Assembly (NCBI GenBank): GCA_009599575.1 | Contig: VWND01000045.1 | Coordinates: 62,001-126,000, forward strand | Source: Blumeriella jaapii | Lineage: Eukaryota; Ascomycota; Leotiomycetes; Helotiales; Drepanopezizaceae | Direction: 5' to 3' | Length of the DNA stretch: 64,000 bases | In this document: positions 1-13,625 of the stretch, piece by piece | Layout of the letters: every line of letters begins with the position of its first letter | How positions within the stretch are numbered: position 1 is the first letter of the stretch | Translations under genes and position numbers: made by a program | The notes under the pieces: generated by a model | What the model was told of the DNA's origin: nothing | Databases searched by the model: none | The model's input: the letters and a program-made list of their open reading frames with translations, nothing else

Positions 1-2280
1 TATTATAGTTTGATCGTTATTAAAATAACCAAACTTTTTAAAAGCAAAGGCTTATTTTTTTAAAACGACGAAGCAATCGAAATTTTTTTTTCGAGCTATA
101 AAAAGCTTTTAGCAAAGCCTTACTTCTAATGCATTTTAATTTAAGCCTAAAAAATCTGGCTTAAATGCGACGCATTAATTATCGTATTCGCGGAAATTAT
201 ATTTTAACGACAAAACGATTCCTATTTTTATTTTAATCGCATTTTATTTTAGAAAATTTATTTCGGCGAAAATAAATTATATTATTTTCGACCAAAAACT
301 TTTAGCAATCGTGGAATTAATAAAATATTAGCGATATTATTTAAAAAACGTATATTATAAAATTATTATTATTTCAAATTATAATAATTTAAAATATTTT
401 ATAATAATTCGCATTTTAACAAAACGATAAATTAAATAAGCTATAATATTATTTATTATTAATTTCGAAATCATTTATAAAGCCGGTTTTAAAAACCCGG
501 CCGATGTACTTTTTAAAAAAACCAGATTACGCTTAAAAACCTTCAGAATCTGTCAAACTTTTGCTAAAGTTTTTTTATATCGAAAAATTTAAACGAATTG
601 TTACTATTACAAAAACAAAAAAATCTATTTTATTTTATTAGCAATATAACGAAAAAATTAATAAAAAAAAAAATCGAAAGCGCGAAAGCAGAACTGAAAA
701 AATATATAGCAAAATCAAATTTAAAATACGGGCAATTTTTTTATTACGAACGATAACGAACTTAAAACAAATATAATTTTTTAACGCGATATTGCTTTTA
801 AAATCGAAAAAATATAATAATTTTATTAAAATCTTTTCGATCTCGATTTTTTATTCGTTAACGGTATATAAATATATAAAAAATTTAGATTTTATATTTT
901 ACCGGACGCTAATTTTAAAAAGCGATTGCTAAAAAAATTTTATAACAATCCGACCGCGGATTATTTTAGGCGTAATAAAATTATTTCAATTTTGAAACGC
1001 TTGTTTTATTAGTTTAAAATAACGGCTGATATCGAAAATTATATATTTTTTTACGTTGCTTGCAAAAAAAACAAATTATTTAAATCGAAAACAAACGGAG
1101 AATTATATTTTTTGCTTATTTCCATACGTTTATAAGACAGCATTTTATTAAATTTAATTATAAATTTACCGAACGCTTTTAGTAAAAAAGATTTCGCTTA
1201 TAATAAAACCGGAAAACCATCCGTTTACGATATTATATTTATAATCGTTTGCCGCTTAACAAAACAATTTTATTTTACGACAGTTCGCAAAAATATAATT
1301 ACGATACAATTCGTTTATATTTTTTGCAAAACAGTATTTTTAAAATATAATATGCCCGACGATATCGTTTCCGATCGTAAGTTATTATTTACGTCGGATT
1401 TTTAAAACATTTTTATCGCAATACTTTATATTAAGCGGAAATTATTTATTATTTTTCATTTTTAAACTAACGAACAAACCGAAAAAGTAAACGCCGTATT
1501 AAAAACTTATTTACGTTTTTATATAAATTTTAATTAAAACGATTGGCCAGATTTATTGCCGATAACCGAATTCGCTATTAGCAACGCGATTTTTTTTTTC
1601 ATCGGAATATTTCTTTTTCAAACAAACGGTATTAAAGCAAAACCGTTTAATTTAGAAAAGCTGCCGAATTACGAATTAAAATTAGCCGTACAAATAGCGG
1701 AAAAATTAAAACAAATATATCAAATTTTTAAAAAAAAATTATTTTACGCGCAAAACTTTTAAGCAAAATATTATAATAAAAAACACGCTTAAACGTATTT
1801 TACTATCGGAGAAAAAAATATACTTAAATACAAAAAACTTAAAAACAAAAAGATTTTGCAAAAAACTAAACGCTAAAAAATTTAAACTTTTTCCGATATT
1901 AAACAAAATCGGCTTTTAAACATATAAATTTCGATTTTTAAATATTTAAAAATTTTATAACGTTTTTTACGTCAGCCTATTAAATTTTTATCGTAAAGCG
2001 TTAAAAATCGACAAAAGCGAAAAAAAAGCGAAAGCATCGGGCTTCGAACTTATAGAAAACGATTTCGGAAACAAAAAAAAAAAATAAAAAATCGATTAAA
2101 TTTTGGATTTCGTATTTAAAAATCGATAAAAAAAAATTATACTTTTTAATAAAATAAAAAAAGTGGTCTTCGGACTACGACTTTTGGCAAAAGGCCGAAA
2201 ACCTGGAAAACGCACCAAATTTGATTATCAAATTTTTCAAACACAATCCTTTTAAACCTAGCGTAAAAAAAAAAACGAAT
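1..2280 (+). mobile_element. RIP-decayed Ty3/gypsy chromovirus pol relic
   Basis: Reading one strand with stops and frame slips ignored gives collinear pol domains of a chromovirus retrotransposon. These are the reverse transcriptase end and RNase H (about 1-540, with LLAIVE near 302 and NPADVLFKKPDYA near 500), the zinc-binding region (about 950-1095, CKKNK), the integrase core (about 1225-1760, with IFIIVCRLTK, MPDDIVSDRKLLFTSDF and LLPITEFAISNA), the GEKN-type C-terminal region (about 1800-1970) and a chromodomain-like tail (about 2060-2250, GRKPGKRTKF). Stops fall where relatives have Gln or Trp (CAA to TAA, TGG to TAG/TAA), as RIP at CpA produces. The DNA is TpA-rich but CpG persists. 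The 5' half lies beyond the window. The element is dead. Confidence 0.9.
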
Positions 2281-2340
2281 ATTATTAATATATTATTAGT
2301 ATTTATATTTAATATTACATTTTTCCTGATATTTAATTTA

Positions 2341-2625
2341 AAATTACTCTGATTATTCGTAAAGCATCATTTTTAAATTCAATTAATATTAGCAAAGGAT
2401 TTTATTATTTTTAACCGAGAATTATACCTTAACGTTAAACCTTGAAGCACTGCTTCCAAATCCAATTAATATTAGCAAAAAAACCTTATTATTTCTGACC
2501 GAAAATTGTATTTTAACGTCAAAACTTAAAATATTATTTTCAAGTTCAATTAATATTAGCGAGGAATCTTATTATCTTTGATCGAAAATCATACTTTTAT
2601 ATTAAATCTTAAAGCATTCTCCGAT
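2341..2625. repeat. Three-copy ~84-bp tandem repeat beside the retroelement
   Basis: The block TCAATTAATATTAGC recurs at 2379, 2462 and 2546, a spacing of 83 and 84 bp. Each is followed by a related AT-rich stretch (TTATTATTT.TGACCGAAAAT..TAT..TTAACGTTAAA). The copies differ mainly by C/T and G/A changes. It lies directly after the chromodomain and may be the element's 3' untranslated region or LTR, decayed by the same process. No matching 5' LTR is visible because the element runs off the window. Confidence 0.75.
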
Positions 2626-3628
2626 ATTACGCGGTATTACCGCAAGCAAAATTAAATTTAATACGGAAAATAATATTTAAAAAAAAAGAAAATATTAAAA
2701 GGCACGGCTTATGATTCCCGATCTAAGGCCAAAACCTTATTTAATAGCTTCGGGACTTGGCTCTCGGCCAATAGCCGAAGCTTTATCGAAACCCCGAAGC
2801 AAGCGCGATTTAGCGGCTTTAAAATATAACCAAACGAACCCTTCGTATTCCATTAGATTTCTAAAATTCAGTATACCAATGAATGTACCGTTTGCTCCCT
2901 GGTCTGCAGATATTCCCGTGACATATACCACTGACAACCATACCACTGGCAACCATACCACTGGCAACCACCACTAGCCAGGCCAGGATCGTAACAGTTG
3001 CTGGGATGATACGAAAGGTGGCAAAAGAATAAATCGTCACACCTACTTTTATATTACAAGGCAGCCTATTATTAAATAAATTAACGAATAATAAAATCAG
3101 CATATTAAAATTTAATTAATCAAAAATTACTTAGAAAACAAAAAGTAGACTAAAAATAAAACAAAAAAAAAAGAATCATTTACTAAACCTTGTCTTTCAA
3201 GTTCAACCTCCTTATTTTCGAAATTCTTAGATTTACATAAGTTATTAAAAACTTTGTAACCTGATGTTTTTTGCGAATTTAATTTATGGAATTTTTTAAT
3301 TGTTTTTTGGCAAAAGCCATGCAGAAAAGCCGATTTCTCATACAAAAGGGGGTATTTCCACCACATGCCTCGGCAGCCGATCTGCCTTTTCCGCAAAAAG
3401 CCCGATAAAGCCATGCCGCTAATACAATAACAATAAATCATATCCACCATACTCCCTCCTCCTTTTCTTTGGTGTTGACCTTTCAATTATGGATTAACTT
3501 TCCCATTATTGATATCGAAAGCGAGATGATGGAATACCAAGTGTAAGAGTCGAGAAGAGAAAAGGCGGAAGGAAAAAAGGAGTGAAAACCCCCAAACTTC
3601 CCAAAGTTTCAGAAACGGGGTACGAGAG
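2626..3628. other. Intergenic; end of AT-rich relic and small minisatellite
   Basis: Base composition returns to normal near 2880. A three-unit 15-bp minisatellite (ACCACTGGCAACCAT type) sits at 2927-2971. Short open frames here have no recognisable protein character. The final few hundred bases are probably the 3' UTR of the minus-strand gene that ends at 3629. Confidence 0.5.
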
Positions 3629-6476
3629 TCAGTTCTCAATCTCATCCGAGTCGTCAAGGGTAATAACTGTCGCCACGACCTTCGTAACATCACTCGGCCG
3701 TGGTGGGCGGCTGCTGCGCCTCGGCGTCTGCTTGAACCTTGAAAGAACAAAAAGACTCCAGATCAGCTCGCTGTCAGAAAAAAAAAGAATTATTTCTCTT
3801 TCCATTTCTTTTTTTTTTTTCAATTTAATCAGGGAATGGGATCTGTGACGCTCCGTACTCACTCCTCGAACTCGGCGGCATCATTTTCATCTGGCTCGTA
3901 AGAAGGGTCTTTTTCGGGATCATCCCCGCCCCCGAGTATGGCTGTACGACGAGGGCGCTTCGGTATAGGACTGTTGCTATTACGAGCGAAGCCGTTTGTT
4001 TTGCTCCCGTTCACGTGGCTAGAAGTTGAACCACCACCGTTCACACTGCTAGAAGCCGACCCGGTCCCGTTCAACTTGCGCTTGCCGAGTATTTCGCTAG
4101 GGGTAGTGCTTGGGCGCCGAATGGGTTGGATGGGGGTGAACATGGGTCGGGAGGAAGGACCCGCAGCGGTTCTGGCTGCTAGCTGAGACTTCTCCATGGC
4201 TTGGACTCTGGCCTGGGTGGTTTCGATAGCCTCGTGGAGCTCCTTGCATGTCATGGCAAACTTGGTGTCCAGCTTATGCGACTCGTCGGCAATCGAAGTG
4301 GCCAAGTCGTTAATTGCTTTGGCAGCCGGCTCGGATGCTGCGGAATCCTCGATCCCATTGATACGCGCCTTTACGCTGGACACGTTGGTCTTAAGGATTT
4401 CAAGCTCCGACGTCAATTTGGACAATGTCATTTGAGTATCCTTGATCATTGGCAATTGTTCATGCATGCTTTGCATAATAGCACGATGAAGATCGGTAGT
4501 CGAAATGTTATCGAATCGACTGTCTAAATTGCCGATAGCGAGGCTGTGAGCCTCAACATTAGTACTTAAGACGTTGAGCTTATTTTTCAATTCCTTCACG
4601 GAGCCAACGAGGGAACTCGGAGCTATATGATTTTGGTCTTCAAGCATCCGATCAGCTTCTGCGGCAGCGGTGGAAATCAAAGAGTTCTTAGCCATCAAGC
4701 TTTCTCCACCCTGCTTATCAATAGACGCTGTAACCTGTACTTTCAAGAAATCGTGCCCAACCTTCAGAGAACCATGCTCGGCCTTCAAAGAATCAAGCTC
4801 GACCCTTAAAGAATTTTTTGCTCGACCTTCAAAGAATTATGCAAGTCTTTAAAGGCCTTGACTTCCCCTTTCAAGGTGTCTTGAGAATACTTCAGAGTCG
4901 TAGTAGCTTCCTCGATGGCATTAAGCCGATGCTTGATAGCAACCACCTGTTCTTCAACAAGACCTTTGAGCCCATCACTAGCCATCATGGTCCATAATTC
5001 AGTCTCGCTTTTCAAATTGTCATTGAATCTGGATTCGAGATTCGATAAGCCAAGTACGAATTGTTTTTTCAAGCTAGAAATTTCTTCGCCGGAGTCCGAA
5101 GAGGATGTTTGTAATTTTTGGTTCGTTTGAAGCATAGGCTGGGTACGGTTCTCGAGAGACTTTGTTCCGCTGTCAACTGCAGGATGGACGGCTGTAACGT
5201 TTGTTGTTGCGACAGAACGCGCAGCTTTTTCAATCTTATTAATACGCCCCCTCAGCTTGTTTATTTCCGGACCGACATTCTTTTTCTCAAGCTCTGCGAG
5301 TTTCCTTTCCAGATTCTGAAAGTTCTGATGGATTGACTTTTGCCCTTCCAGCACTTGTTCGGCCTCGAAACTTCGATTTTGGGACATGGCACTTGAGTTC
5401 TTCACCTCCGCAGGTAGTTCATCCAGTATCTGAATTCGCTGCTTAAGATTGGCAGGAATCATTTCTTTCATATCTTTCTCAAGTTGGTCGAGCTTTTCAG
5501 ATATGTTCTGGATGGGTTTGACAGCTTCATAAAGCACATTCTGCTTCTGTGTGATTTGAGTGATGTTGTGTTTCTCAAGATCGAGCTGACTTTGACAATT
5601 GCTGCATTGTTGCGTCAATAATTTTTCTGCAGCGAGGCGATTTTGTTCAGAAGCAAAAAGTTGCTTTCGAAGTTCTTGATGATCCTTCAACTGGCTAACC
5701 ATGGCTAGCCTTTGCTCCTGAACAGATGTTTGCAGATTTTGGCAGGTCTTTTCAAGAGCATTCATACGGTCCTTGGTCTGTTGTCGCTCTTCCTCACCGG
5801 CACCTGCATGCGCCAGAATAGTCGGCACCACCTTTTCGGCAGTATGGACAGCGAGCTTCTGAAAATACTCGTTCCTTAATTTGACCTGGTGACAGGCTTC
5901 TTGATAAGCCTTCTCCGCCTCCTCCTTAGCCGAGGTCTGCGACTCTTTCATCATCGGGAATTTATCATGATGAGGCTTGGACTTGTCGTACTCGGCTTTC
6001 CTTTTGTCTCGAACCTGCTCGGTAGTTCTTTTTCTCGACAGTAGAGATGACATTTCCGCTACGTTCTTGAAAGCTTGTTCGAGGGCATCACCGAGAATCT
6101 TTGTCAACGGTGCATAGGACTGGTCGCGCGCGACTGCAACGTTGGCGGCCGAATTGGGTGCCCGCCGCACCAATTCCGATCCCGTCACGGACGACATGGT
6201 TGATGATGTTTGCAAAGACTCCGCATTCACCCCCGACTCCGCAACCAACGCGTTTAATAGTCTGATAGCCCGCGAACTTGTCTTTCCCAACGCAGCGTTT
6301 GTGGGAGATAGGCCCCCTCCTGGGTTTTGATGCGCGGCGAGCCCCTTGCTTTGCAGAATGGGTTGGACTGGTGCGGGATCCGCAGTGATGAGCTGCTCAA
6401 GAGGTACGTTAGATTCGACCATAGGTCGTGATGTTTCGTGTCCAGCAGGTGAGGGGTTGCTTCTTGGACCTTCCAT
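3629..6476 (-). CDS. Nuclear coiled-coil protein, unknown function, apparent frameshift
   Basis: I do not recognise this gene. It would encode roughly 940-950 residues dominated by coiled coil, with long heptad-rich stretches (LERKLAELEKK, DQLEKDMKE). The C-terminal part has a Ser/Gly/Asn-rich linker, a basic nuclear-localisation-like PIPKRPRRTA and an acidic tail. The frame stops at the T6 run 4814-4819 (A6 on the coding strand). One more A would continue straight into the downstream frame and keep a 7-residue repeat (SLKVE / SLRVE / SLKAE / SLKVG) in register, so this looks like a 1-nt deletion. A GTGAGT donor at 3862 and an AAG acceptor at 3738 add a last exon ending VITLDDSDEIEN, which resembles a SUMO-interacting motif. 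The Met at 6476 (MEGPRSN) is the start chosen. A further upstream exon is possible, for example from MTEDYRS near 6652. It is divergent from RVB2. Confidence 0.7.
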
Positions 6477-7624
6477 GCAGTTAGTATGACCTCCTGGTCG
6501 ATCGAGAAAAGCAAGTATTGCCCGAACCAAGGTTGCTTGCAACTGGTATCTATCTCGGCCTGGCGATCCTGACAGCGCTCTGCTTCGCCTTGGGGGGGTA
6601 CAGGGTTGAAACGGAGGTTGACGGCGCTGTTGCTCCGGTAGTCCTCTGTCATGGTCGAGGGTGCCGGGTCGTGGTGGATGGCAGTGCACCAGGGCGGTAG
6701 CACCTAGTCGCGTTCGCGTGCCGGAGAACTTGTCGCGTTCGACGAGTGCGCCTCTGCTTCTCAAAAGTCAGAAGAGGCAGTGTTGTATGGGACATTGGAA
6801 GTGGTGTGAATGTGAGAATGGAAAGTGAGGTGCTATGAAACGCGCAGAAAAGAAGAAGTCCATGCTAGGGGGAGGACGACAGACCAAACTTCTTCTTGTC
6901 TTTGTCGTTTTCTTGATCTTCTTCTTCTTCTTCTTCTTCTTCTTCTTCTTCCTCCTCCTCCTTTTCTTCTTCTTCTTCTTCTTCTTCTTCTTCTTCGATC
7001 CTAGTGCGGTGTCGGTATCCTCTGAATTCGGAGATTGCACGTCCTTGGTCATACAAAGAGAGGCCGAGAGATGGTGCAGGAGGTGCGTGTTAACGTTCGA
7101 ACGCGGGGAAGAGGTGGATTACCCCAGGTCCTTATATGCGGAGGAAAAGGAGGAACAGAAGACTTGGAGGGCGGAGAGATGAGAGAAAGAGGAGGGAGGG
7201 GTTGGCTGGAGGCTGGAGGCTGGAGGCTGGAGGCTGGAGATAGAAGAATTGAAAGAGAGGAGATGGGAGGACGGTCGACGCTTGCAGCGAACCAAAGCGA
7301 AATTCAAGAAACTAAGTAAATAAAGTATTTTATACAGAAAATAGGGCCTATTGATACACGCACACCGTCTCGCCTGAGCGTCCAATCATCGAGCAAGCTT
7401 ATGTAAGGTGTCTCGTTGCCGCTCATCTCTCGCTGAGTCACGACCCGCATCTCGCACGTGATGATAGCGACACGCCCACCGCGCGTCTGGCAACACACCT
7501 CCAACTCAATATCTTCTTCGGAGCTTCAGAGCTGGCGATGGAGTGAGCAAGTTCGGTTTCTGTGCGCACATCCCACCTACAACTCTGCCGCACAAGTCAC
7601 CACATCTTCGGCAATCCTGTCACC
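6477..7624. other. Divergent intergenic region with (CTT)n and GGCTGGA repeats
   Basis: It separates the coiled-coil gene (-) from RVB2 (+) and must hold both promoters. A (CTT)n microsatellite occupies about 6918-6996 and creates a spurious Glu-rich frame on the minus strand. A GGCTGGA heptamer array lies at about 7204-7239. Part of 6477-6703 may be 5' UTR or an unresolved first exon of the coiled-coil gene. Confidence 0.6.
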
Positions 7625-9191
<1,567 letters not shown>

Positions 9192-9503
9192 TTAGTTTAT
9201 TTTGGGGGGGGGGGGGGTTCCGCGTGTTTGGCGTTTGTGGTGATGGATCCTTCACAGTATGATTGCGTACCTCGCTAAATATGGGAGCGAGCTCGCGTAA
9301 CTGAGTGAGTGTTTATTTCTGTTGTATAGTATGTCTTTTACTATGTAAAGCACGTCTCTCTGTAGGACTAGAAAAAGTAGGCGCTCAAGGCAGTTGGGGT
9401 TGAGCGTGATGAATCACGTTCATGAACAGGGACACGCACAACTGGAGACGATATGCTCATTGTTATACTTTCGTCTTCTCTGCTCTTAAGGGGTATCAAA
9501 TGC
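9192..9503. other. Short convergent 3' intergenic region with a G14 run
   Basis: This is shared 3' flank of two convergent genes. A run of 14 G lies at 9204-9217, just past the RVB2 stop. No gene is seen. Confidence 0.7.
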
Positions 9504-11162
9504 TCATACAAAATCCATGACTCTTTCCCAAGACCCATCGCCGCCTGCTCGTCGAAACTCAACGCCCTCTCCGAAATAGCCAGCGTCCTGCCACGCCACC
9601 ATCGTAGGCCCGTCGTACGGACCCTGCTTGGCCGTCCCGTCGCGCCCATCAACCCACCTGTACTCCCACATCTTGACGGCGCCGCCCTCCTCGGCCTCGG
9701 CCTCTCGCTTCGGCTCGACCCAGTCCTCGCCGGCCTCCCTCCTATACTGCCTGATCAGCATCTCACGCTCCTGCTCGTAGATATCCGTCTGGCCGCGCGT
9801 GAGCAGCTGGTCCGCCGCGCCCGTGATGGCATCCACCGCCTCCCGGATGCGGGTCTGCTCCGGATCCTCACCCTCCTTCCTGCCATCCACGTCCATCTTG
9901 TCGTCGCCGCCCACACCCACACCGGCGCCCTTCATCTTCTTCAGTTTCCACTTCGGCACCTTCTTCTCCCGCCGCTGACCACGCCCCAGCCGCGCCAGCG
10001 CTTCCAGCACCGTCTCGCCCTTCTCCAGACGCGAGATGAGGGCGCCCAGCACGTCCTTCGTCAGCACGGCGTCATCCTGCAGCCGGCGAGCCCGCAGCTC
10101 ATCCTCGCGCTTCTCGTGTGCCTCGGCCGCCTTGCGCATCTCCTTCTTCGAAACGCCCTCGAGCCAGGCGTCGTGCTTGGCATCTGGGTCGTTGGCCTTG
10201 CGCACGAAGTTGCCCGCCGAGTCAAAGCGCCCTTCTTCCTGCTCGGCTTTCATGTTGAAGGCGTCGACTTTGGGCGCGTTGCGCTTGAGTCCGCCAAGAC
10301 CAACCTCGGCGTCGATATCTTCTTCTTGGAGCGCGAGGGCTGCGTCGTCTTCGTCGTCGGAGCTAAAGTGGTCGTCCATTGCGTGCGTGGAGAGTTTACC
10401 TGGGTTTGAGGTTAGCTGCTGTTTGAGGAACTAGCAAGTAGCAAGCGGCACGGAGAAGACAACTCTCTGATGCGCCACTTTCATGCTCTTGTAACAATGT
10501 GGGATGATTAGGAGATACCTTTGGGGTCTAGGGCAAAGTTCCCAGATACGTGACCACCGCTTTTACTGCTTTCCACCTGGCCTTCAATTTCGTCTGCGTC
10601 TAAGAACGTGACGTTCTTCTTCTTCTTGCCCGTGGGGATTCTTACAAGATAAAAGTTAGCATTGATAGTCCATGTTCAGGTTTTCGGCTTGCGATCTTCA
10701 AAAAGTGTATGGAAATTGCAAGTCAACATACCCAGCACTCCCCTTACCCTCCTCCGCCTCGTCCTCTTCCAAATCTCCAAACATATCCTCGTCCGCGTCC
10801 TCATCCTGTGGGTCTAGCTTCCCACTCCCGTCTTTCCCATACTCAAAAGCGTCCGCTAGATTGACCTCCCCCTTCTTGCCTTTTGCCCTCTCCTCCGCCC
10901 TCACGTCGAATCCTTCGTTGTCGGAATCACTATCGTATCCGTCGATGTTGACAGCCCCCCTCTTCATGCCCACCCCAGACCCGATGACATCCGCTTCCAG
11001 AATCGCGTCTTCTTCAGGTGCATCGGGAGCGAGGGCCGAGGGGTTTCTGAGGTCGAATTTGGGCTTCTTGGTGGAGGGTCCATCGTCGCTTTGGCCGTGA
11101 TGAGTGCGCGCGAATTGTTCCCCTGCGCGCTTTGGACGAGCCGCTGCGTAGCGAGAGGACAT
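9504..11162 (-). CDS. LIN1: LIN1/CD2BP2-like GYF-domain U5 snRNP protein
   Basis: Homologue of yeast Lin1 and human CD2BP2 (52K), a U5 snRNP-associated factor that binds Pro-rich partners through a GYF domain and acts in tri-snRNP biogenesis (family knowledge). Exons on the minus strand are 11162-10732, 10640-10519 and 10399-9504, giving 482 residues. The N-terminus is basic (SSRYAAARPKR) with KRGAVNIDGYDSDSDNEGFD. The middle has the family signature APKVDAFNMKAEQEEGRFD and DAWLEGVSKKEMRKAAEAHE. The C-terminal GYF domain (about 426-470) shows WEYRW, GPY and GYF. Its start lies 305 bp from the divergent UFD1 start. Confidence 0.93.
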
Positions 11163-11467
11163 GTTTGGGTTGGTTTGCTTTGGGTCGGTGATTCAAAGGT
11201 TGAAGTTGAAGTCTTTAAACCTGAATTGGGCGTGCAAATACAACATGTCGTGGAAGTGAAGTGATATATACGAACTGAGATGAACATGCTGGAAATGCGC
11301 AAGGCTACCGGCTAATCTTCGGGGTCAGGCACCGCTAAACGTCATCACTAGCTCAGACTCGAGCTTCCACCACCCACCACATTCGAAACCACATCTTTAA
11401 TCCTCCGTACACATCTCGACTCTCCAACCTCCTCGCATTTCCTCGGATTTCTCTACCACATATCAGA
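11163..11467. promoter_or_regulatory. Bidirectional promoter LIN1 / UFD1
   Basis: Only 305 bp separate the two divergent start codons, so both promoters must overlap. The UFD1 side is pyrimidine-rich. I see no clear TATA box or other named site. Confidence 0.6.
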
Positions 11468-12750
11468 ATGGTCAGTCTATGATCCCTTCGGCATAGCCAG
11501 CAGCTAACATGGATTTAGTCGTACGGCAACTACTACCCAGATGATGATCCGATGGCGATGTACCAAATGCTTCAGCGAGGTGGTGGCATGCGCGGTGCTC
11601 CCAAACGTTTCGACGAATACTACCGCTGCTACCCAACCGTGATGCTTCCTGGACCCGAAAGAGAAGACCTGAACTATGGCGGGAAAATCATCATGCCCAC
11701 TTCGGCGCTTGACAAGCTCACTAGATTGCACATCACCTATCCTATGCTCTTTGAGCTCACCAACGGCCTGAAGGGGGACAGAACAACGCACTGTGGTGTG
11801 TTGGAGTTTATCGCAGAGGAAGGCAAGGTTTATCTGCCGCACTGGGTATCTACACAATCGTTGCGCCAAAAGTGCAGATGCTAACCCGACATTAGATGAT
11901 GCAAACTCTCCTCGTCGATACCGGCGACCTCATACAGATCCGGTCCACCGACCTCGCCCCCGCCCGCTTCATCAAAGTCCAAGCTCAGGATGTCAATTTC
12001 CTCGAGGTCTCCGACCCCAAGGCCGTGCTTGAGCGAGCATTCCGCAACTTTGCAACCATGACCAAAGGCGATGTTTTCTCCTTCAAATACAACGACGAAA
12101 CCTACGACATGGCCGTTCTAGAAGTCAAGCCCGAGAGCGAGAAGGGTGCAGTCTGTGTGATTGAGACGGATGTAGAGGTCGACTTCGCGGCTCCCCTAGG
12201 CTACGTCGAACCACAATCCAGCCGTGGCAGCGGAACGTCCACCCCGAGATCCGTTGCCGGACTACCTGCGGGAGGGATGATGCACAGCCAAGGGACCATG
12301 GCCCAAGCTATCAACTACGATGCAATCGCGCCCAACTCCAACGCGGCTCTCTTAAGCGCCAAGGCCGTGTCTTCCAACTTCCTGCTCGGTGGCCAAAAGC
12401 TCAACGCGAAGAAGTCTGGCAAGAACCCGACGCCGAAAGCTTCAACTCCAATCCAGGGCACCAGCACGAATCCGCCAGTCCCCGCGGCCGCCGTGCGCAG
12501 AACGAACGGTCCGCAGCCACTGAGACTAGCGCCCAACAAGCTGTTCTTCGGGTACGAGATCAAGCCACTAAAGACGCAGGAGCAGAAGGATAAAGAAAAT
12601 GCGGCTGCCCAGCAACCAAAGTTCGAGGGACAGGGCCGTACGTTGAAGGGCGGCGTAAAGCGCAAGACGGACGAGGAGGCACCACCCGCAGTCAAGGAGG
12701 AGAAGAAGGAACCGTCTGTTGGAAGAAGATTGGACGGGCGCAAAGTCTGA
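11468..12750 (+). CDS. UFD1: Ubiquitin fusion degradation protein UFD1
   Basis: Subunit of the Cdc48-Ufd1-Npl4 segregase that extracts ubiquitylated substrates in ERAD and from chromatin (family knowledge). Exons are 11468-11470 (ATG alone), 11519-11845 and 11896-12750, giving 394 residues. The N-terminal UFD1 fold is clear: [32 protein letters not shown], then after intron 2 ARFIKVQ and [20 protein letters not shown]. The C-terminus is a disordered Lys/Pro-rich tail ending in basic residues. The first intron starts GTCAGT, a less common donor, and leaves the start codon as a 3-nt coding exon. An alternative is a downstream Met in exon 2, but the N-terminal [12 protein letters not shown] fits the family. 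Confidence 0.95.
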
Positions 12751-13625
12751 GCAAAGCTGCCGGGGACTGCTGGTGAACCTGGCGCGACTCGCTGGCATGG
12801 AAGAGATCTTGAAAATACGATGGAGCATTGGCGTTTTTAGAGGCGTAGAGATCGGCATCCTGACATCGGATGATGGGGGCGTTGATGGAGGATGGGTTCT
12901 GCAGGTAGCTAGGCTTCGATAGCATGCGTGCATTCATAGGCACCTAGAAATCTCGGAATGATTGCAATGCTCCGTCCTCCTCCCTCCAGTGAGTCGACTT
13001 CTGGGCCATGCGCTCGGCTAACGCTCGCAGCTGATATGTGGTATTAAAGTGGCCAAGCAAGAACTCGTCCCTACATTTTCTGGGACAATTTCACCAATGG
13101 TCAACTTGTTCTATCTTTCTTCTCTCTTTCCAAGCGAATTTTCGAAGATTGACAACTTCACATTTGTTTGTGCATCTTTCTTCCAGTTATTCTTTTTCCC
13201 CTATATCTTTTTGGATCTTGGAAGCTGTCGATTCTCTCATCTTTTTGGTATGCGAGATGTTACATTCTTTGTGAATTCAGAATCCTGATACATGAAAACA
13301 TAGGTTGAAGGGTCTAATGGAATAAGAAGAGAAGCTTTATCTGAAATTGCATTTAATATTGTAATGAAGTTGTATATGAAATTGTGTATGAAATTTCGTA
13401 TGAAAGCTTGAACTTAACTACTTACAACACTCTTACACCGATCAAGTCATACACGGGTTGATCAATCGATTCAAGCTAACGAAACTGCAGACTCTTCGGA
13501 ACCGAGGGCTAAAATTATAATTTCCAACCAAATCTCTCGATGTAGCAATTGCGGCAGCAACAATAAACCGTCTATCACGCCGTACCCGTACCCGCATATA
13601 TCAAGGACTCCTACAATATAAATCC
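12751..13625. other. Convergent intergenic region, no gene seen
   Basis: 3' flanks of UFD1 and the amidoligase-like gene. It is moderately AT-rich from about 13270 to 13480, with several GTATGAAATT-like short direct repeats near 13340-13405. No supported coding region or RNA gene. Confidence 0.6.

Noticed and set aside
2711..2977. 88-residue open frame at the edge of the relic
   Set aside because: Its C-terminus is translation of the 15-bp minisatellite and the rest overlaps decayed AT-rich DNA; no recognisable protein.
6865..7056. Glu-rich minus-strand frame
   Set aside because: Direct translation of the (CTT)n microsatellite.
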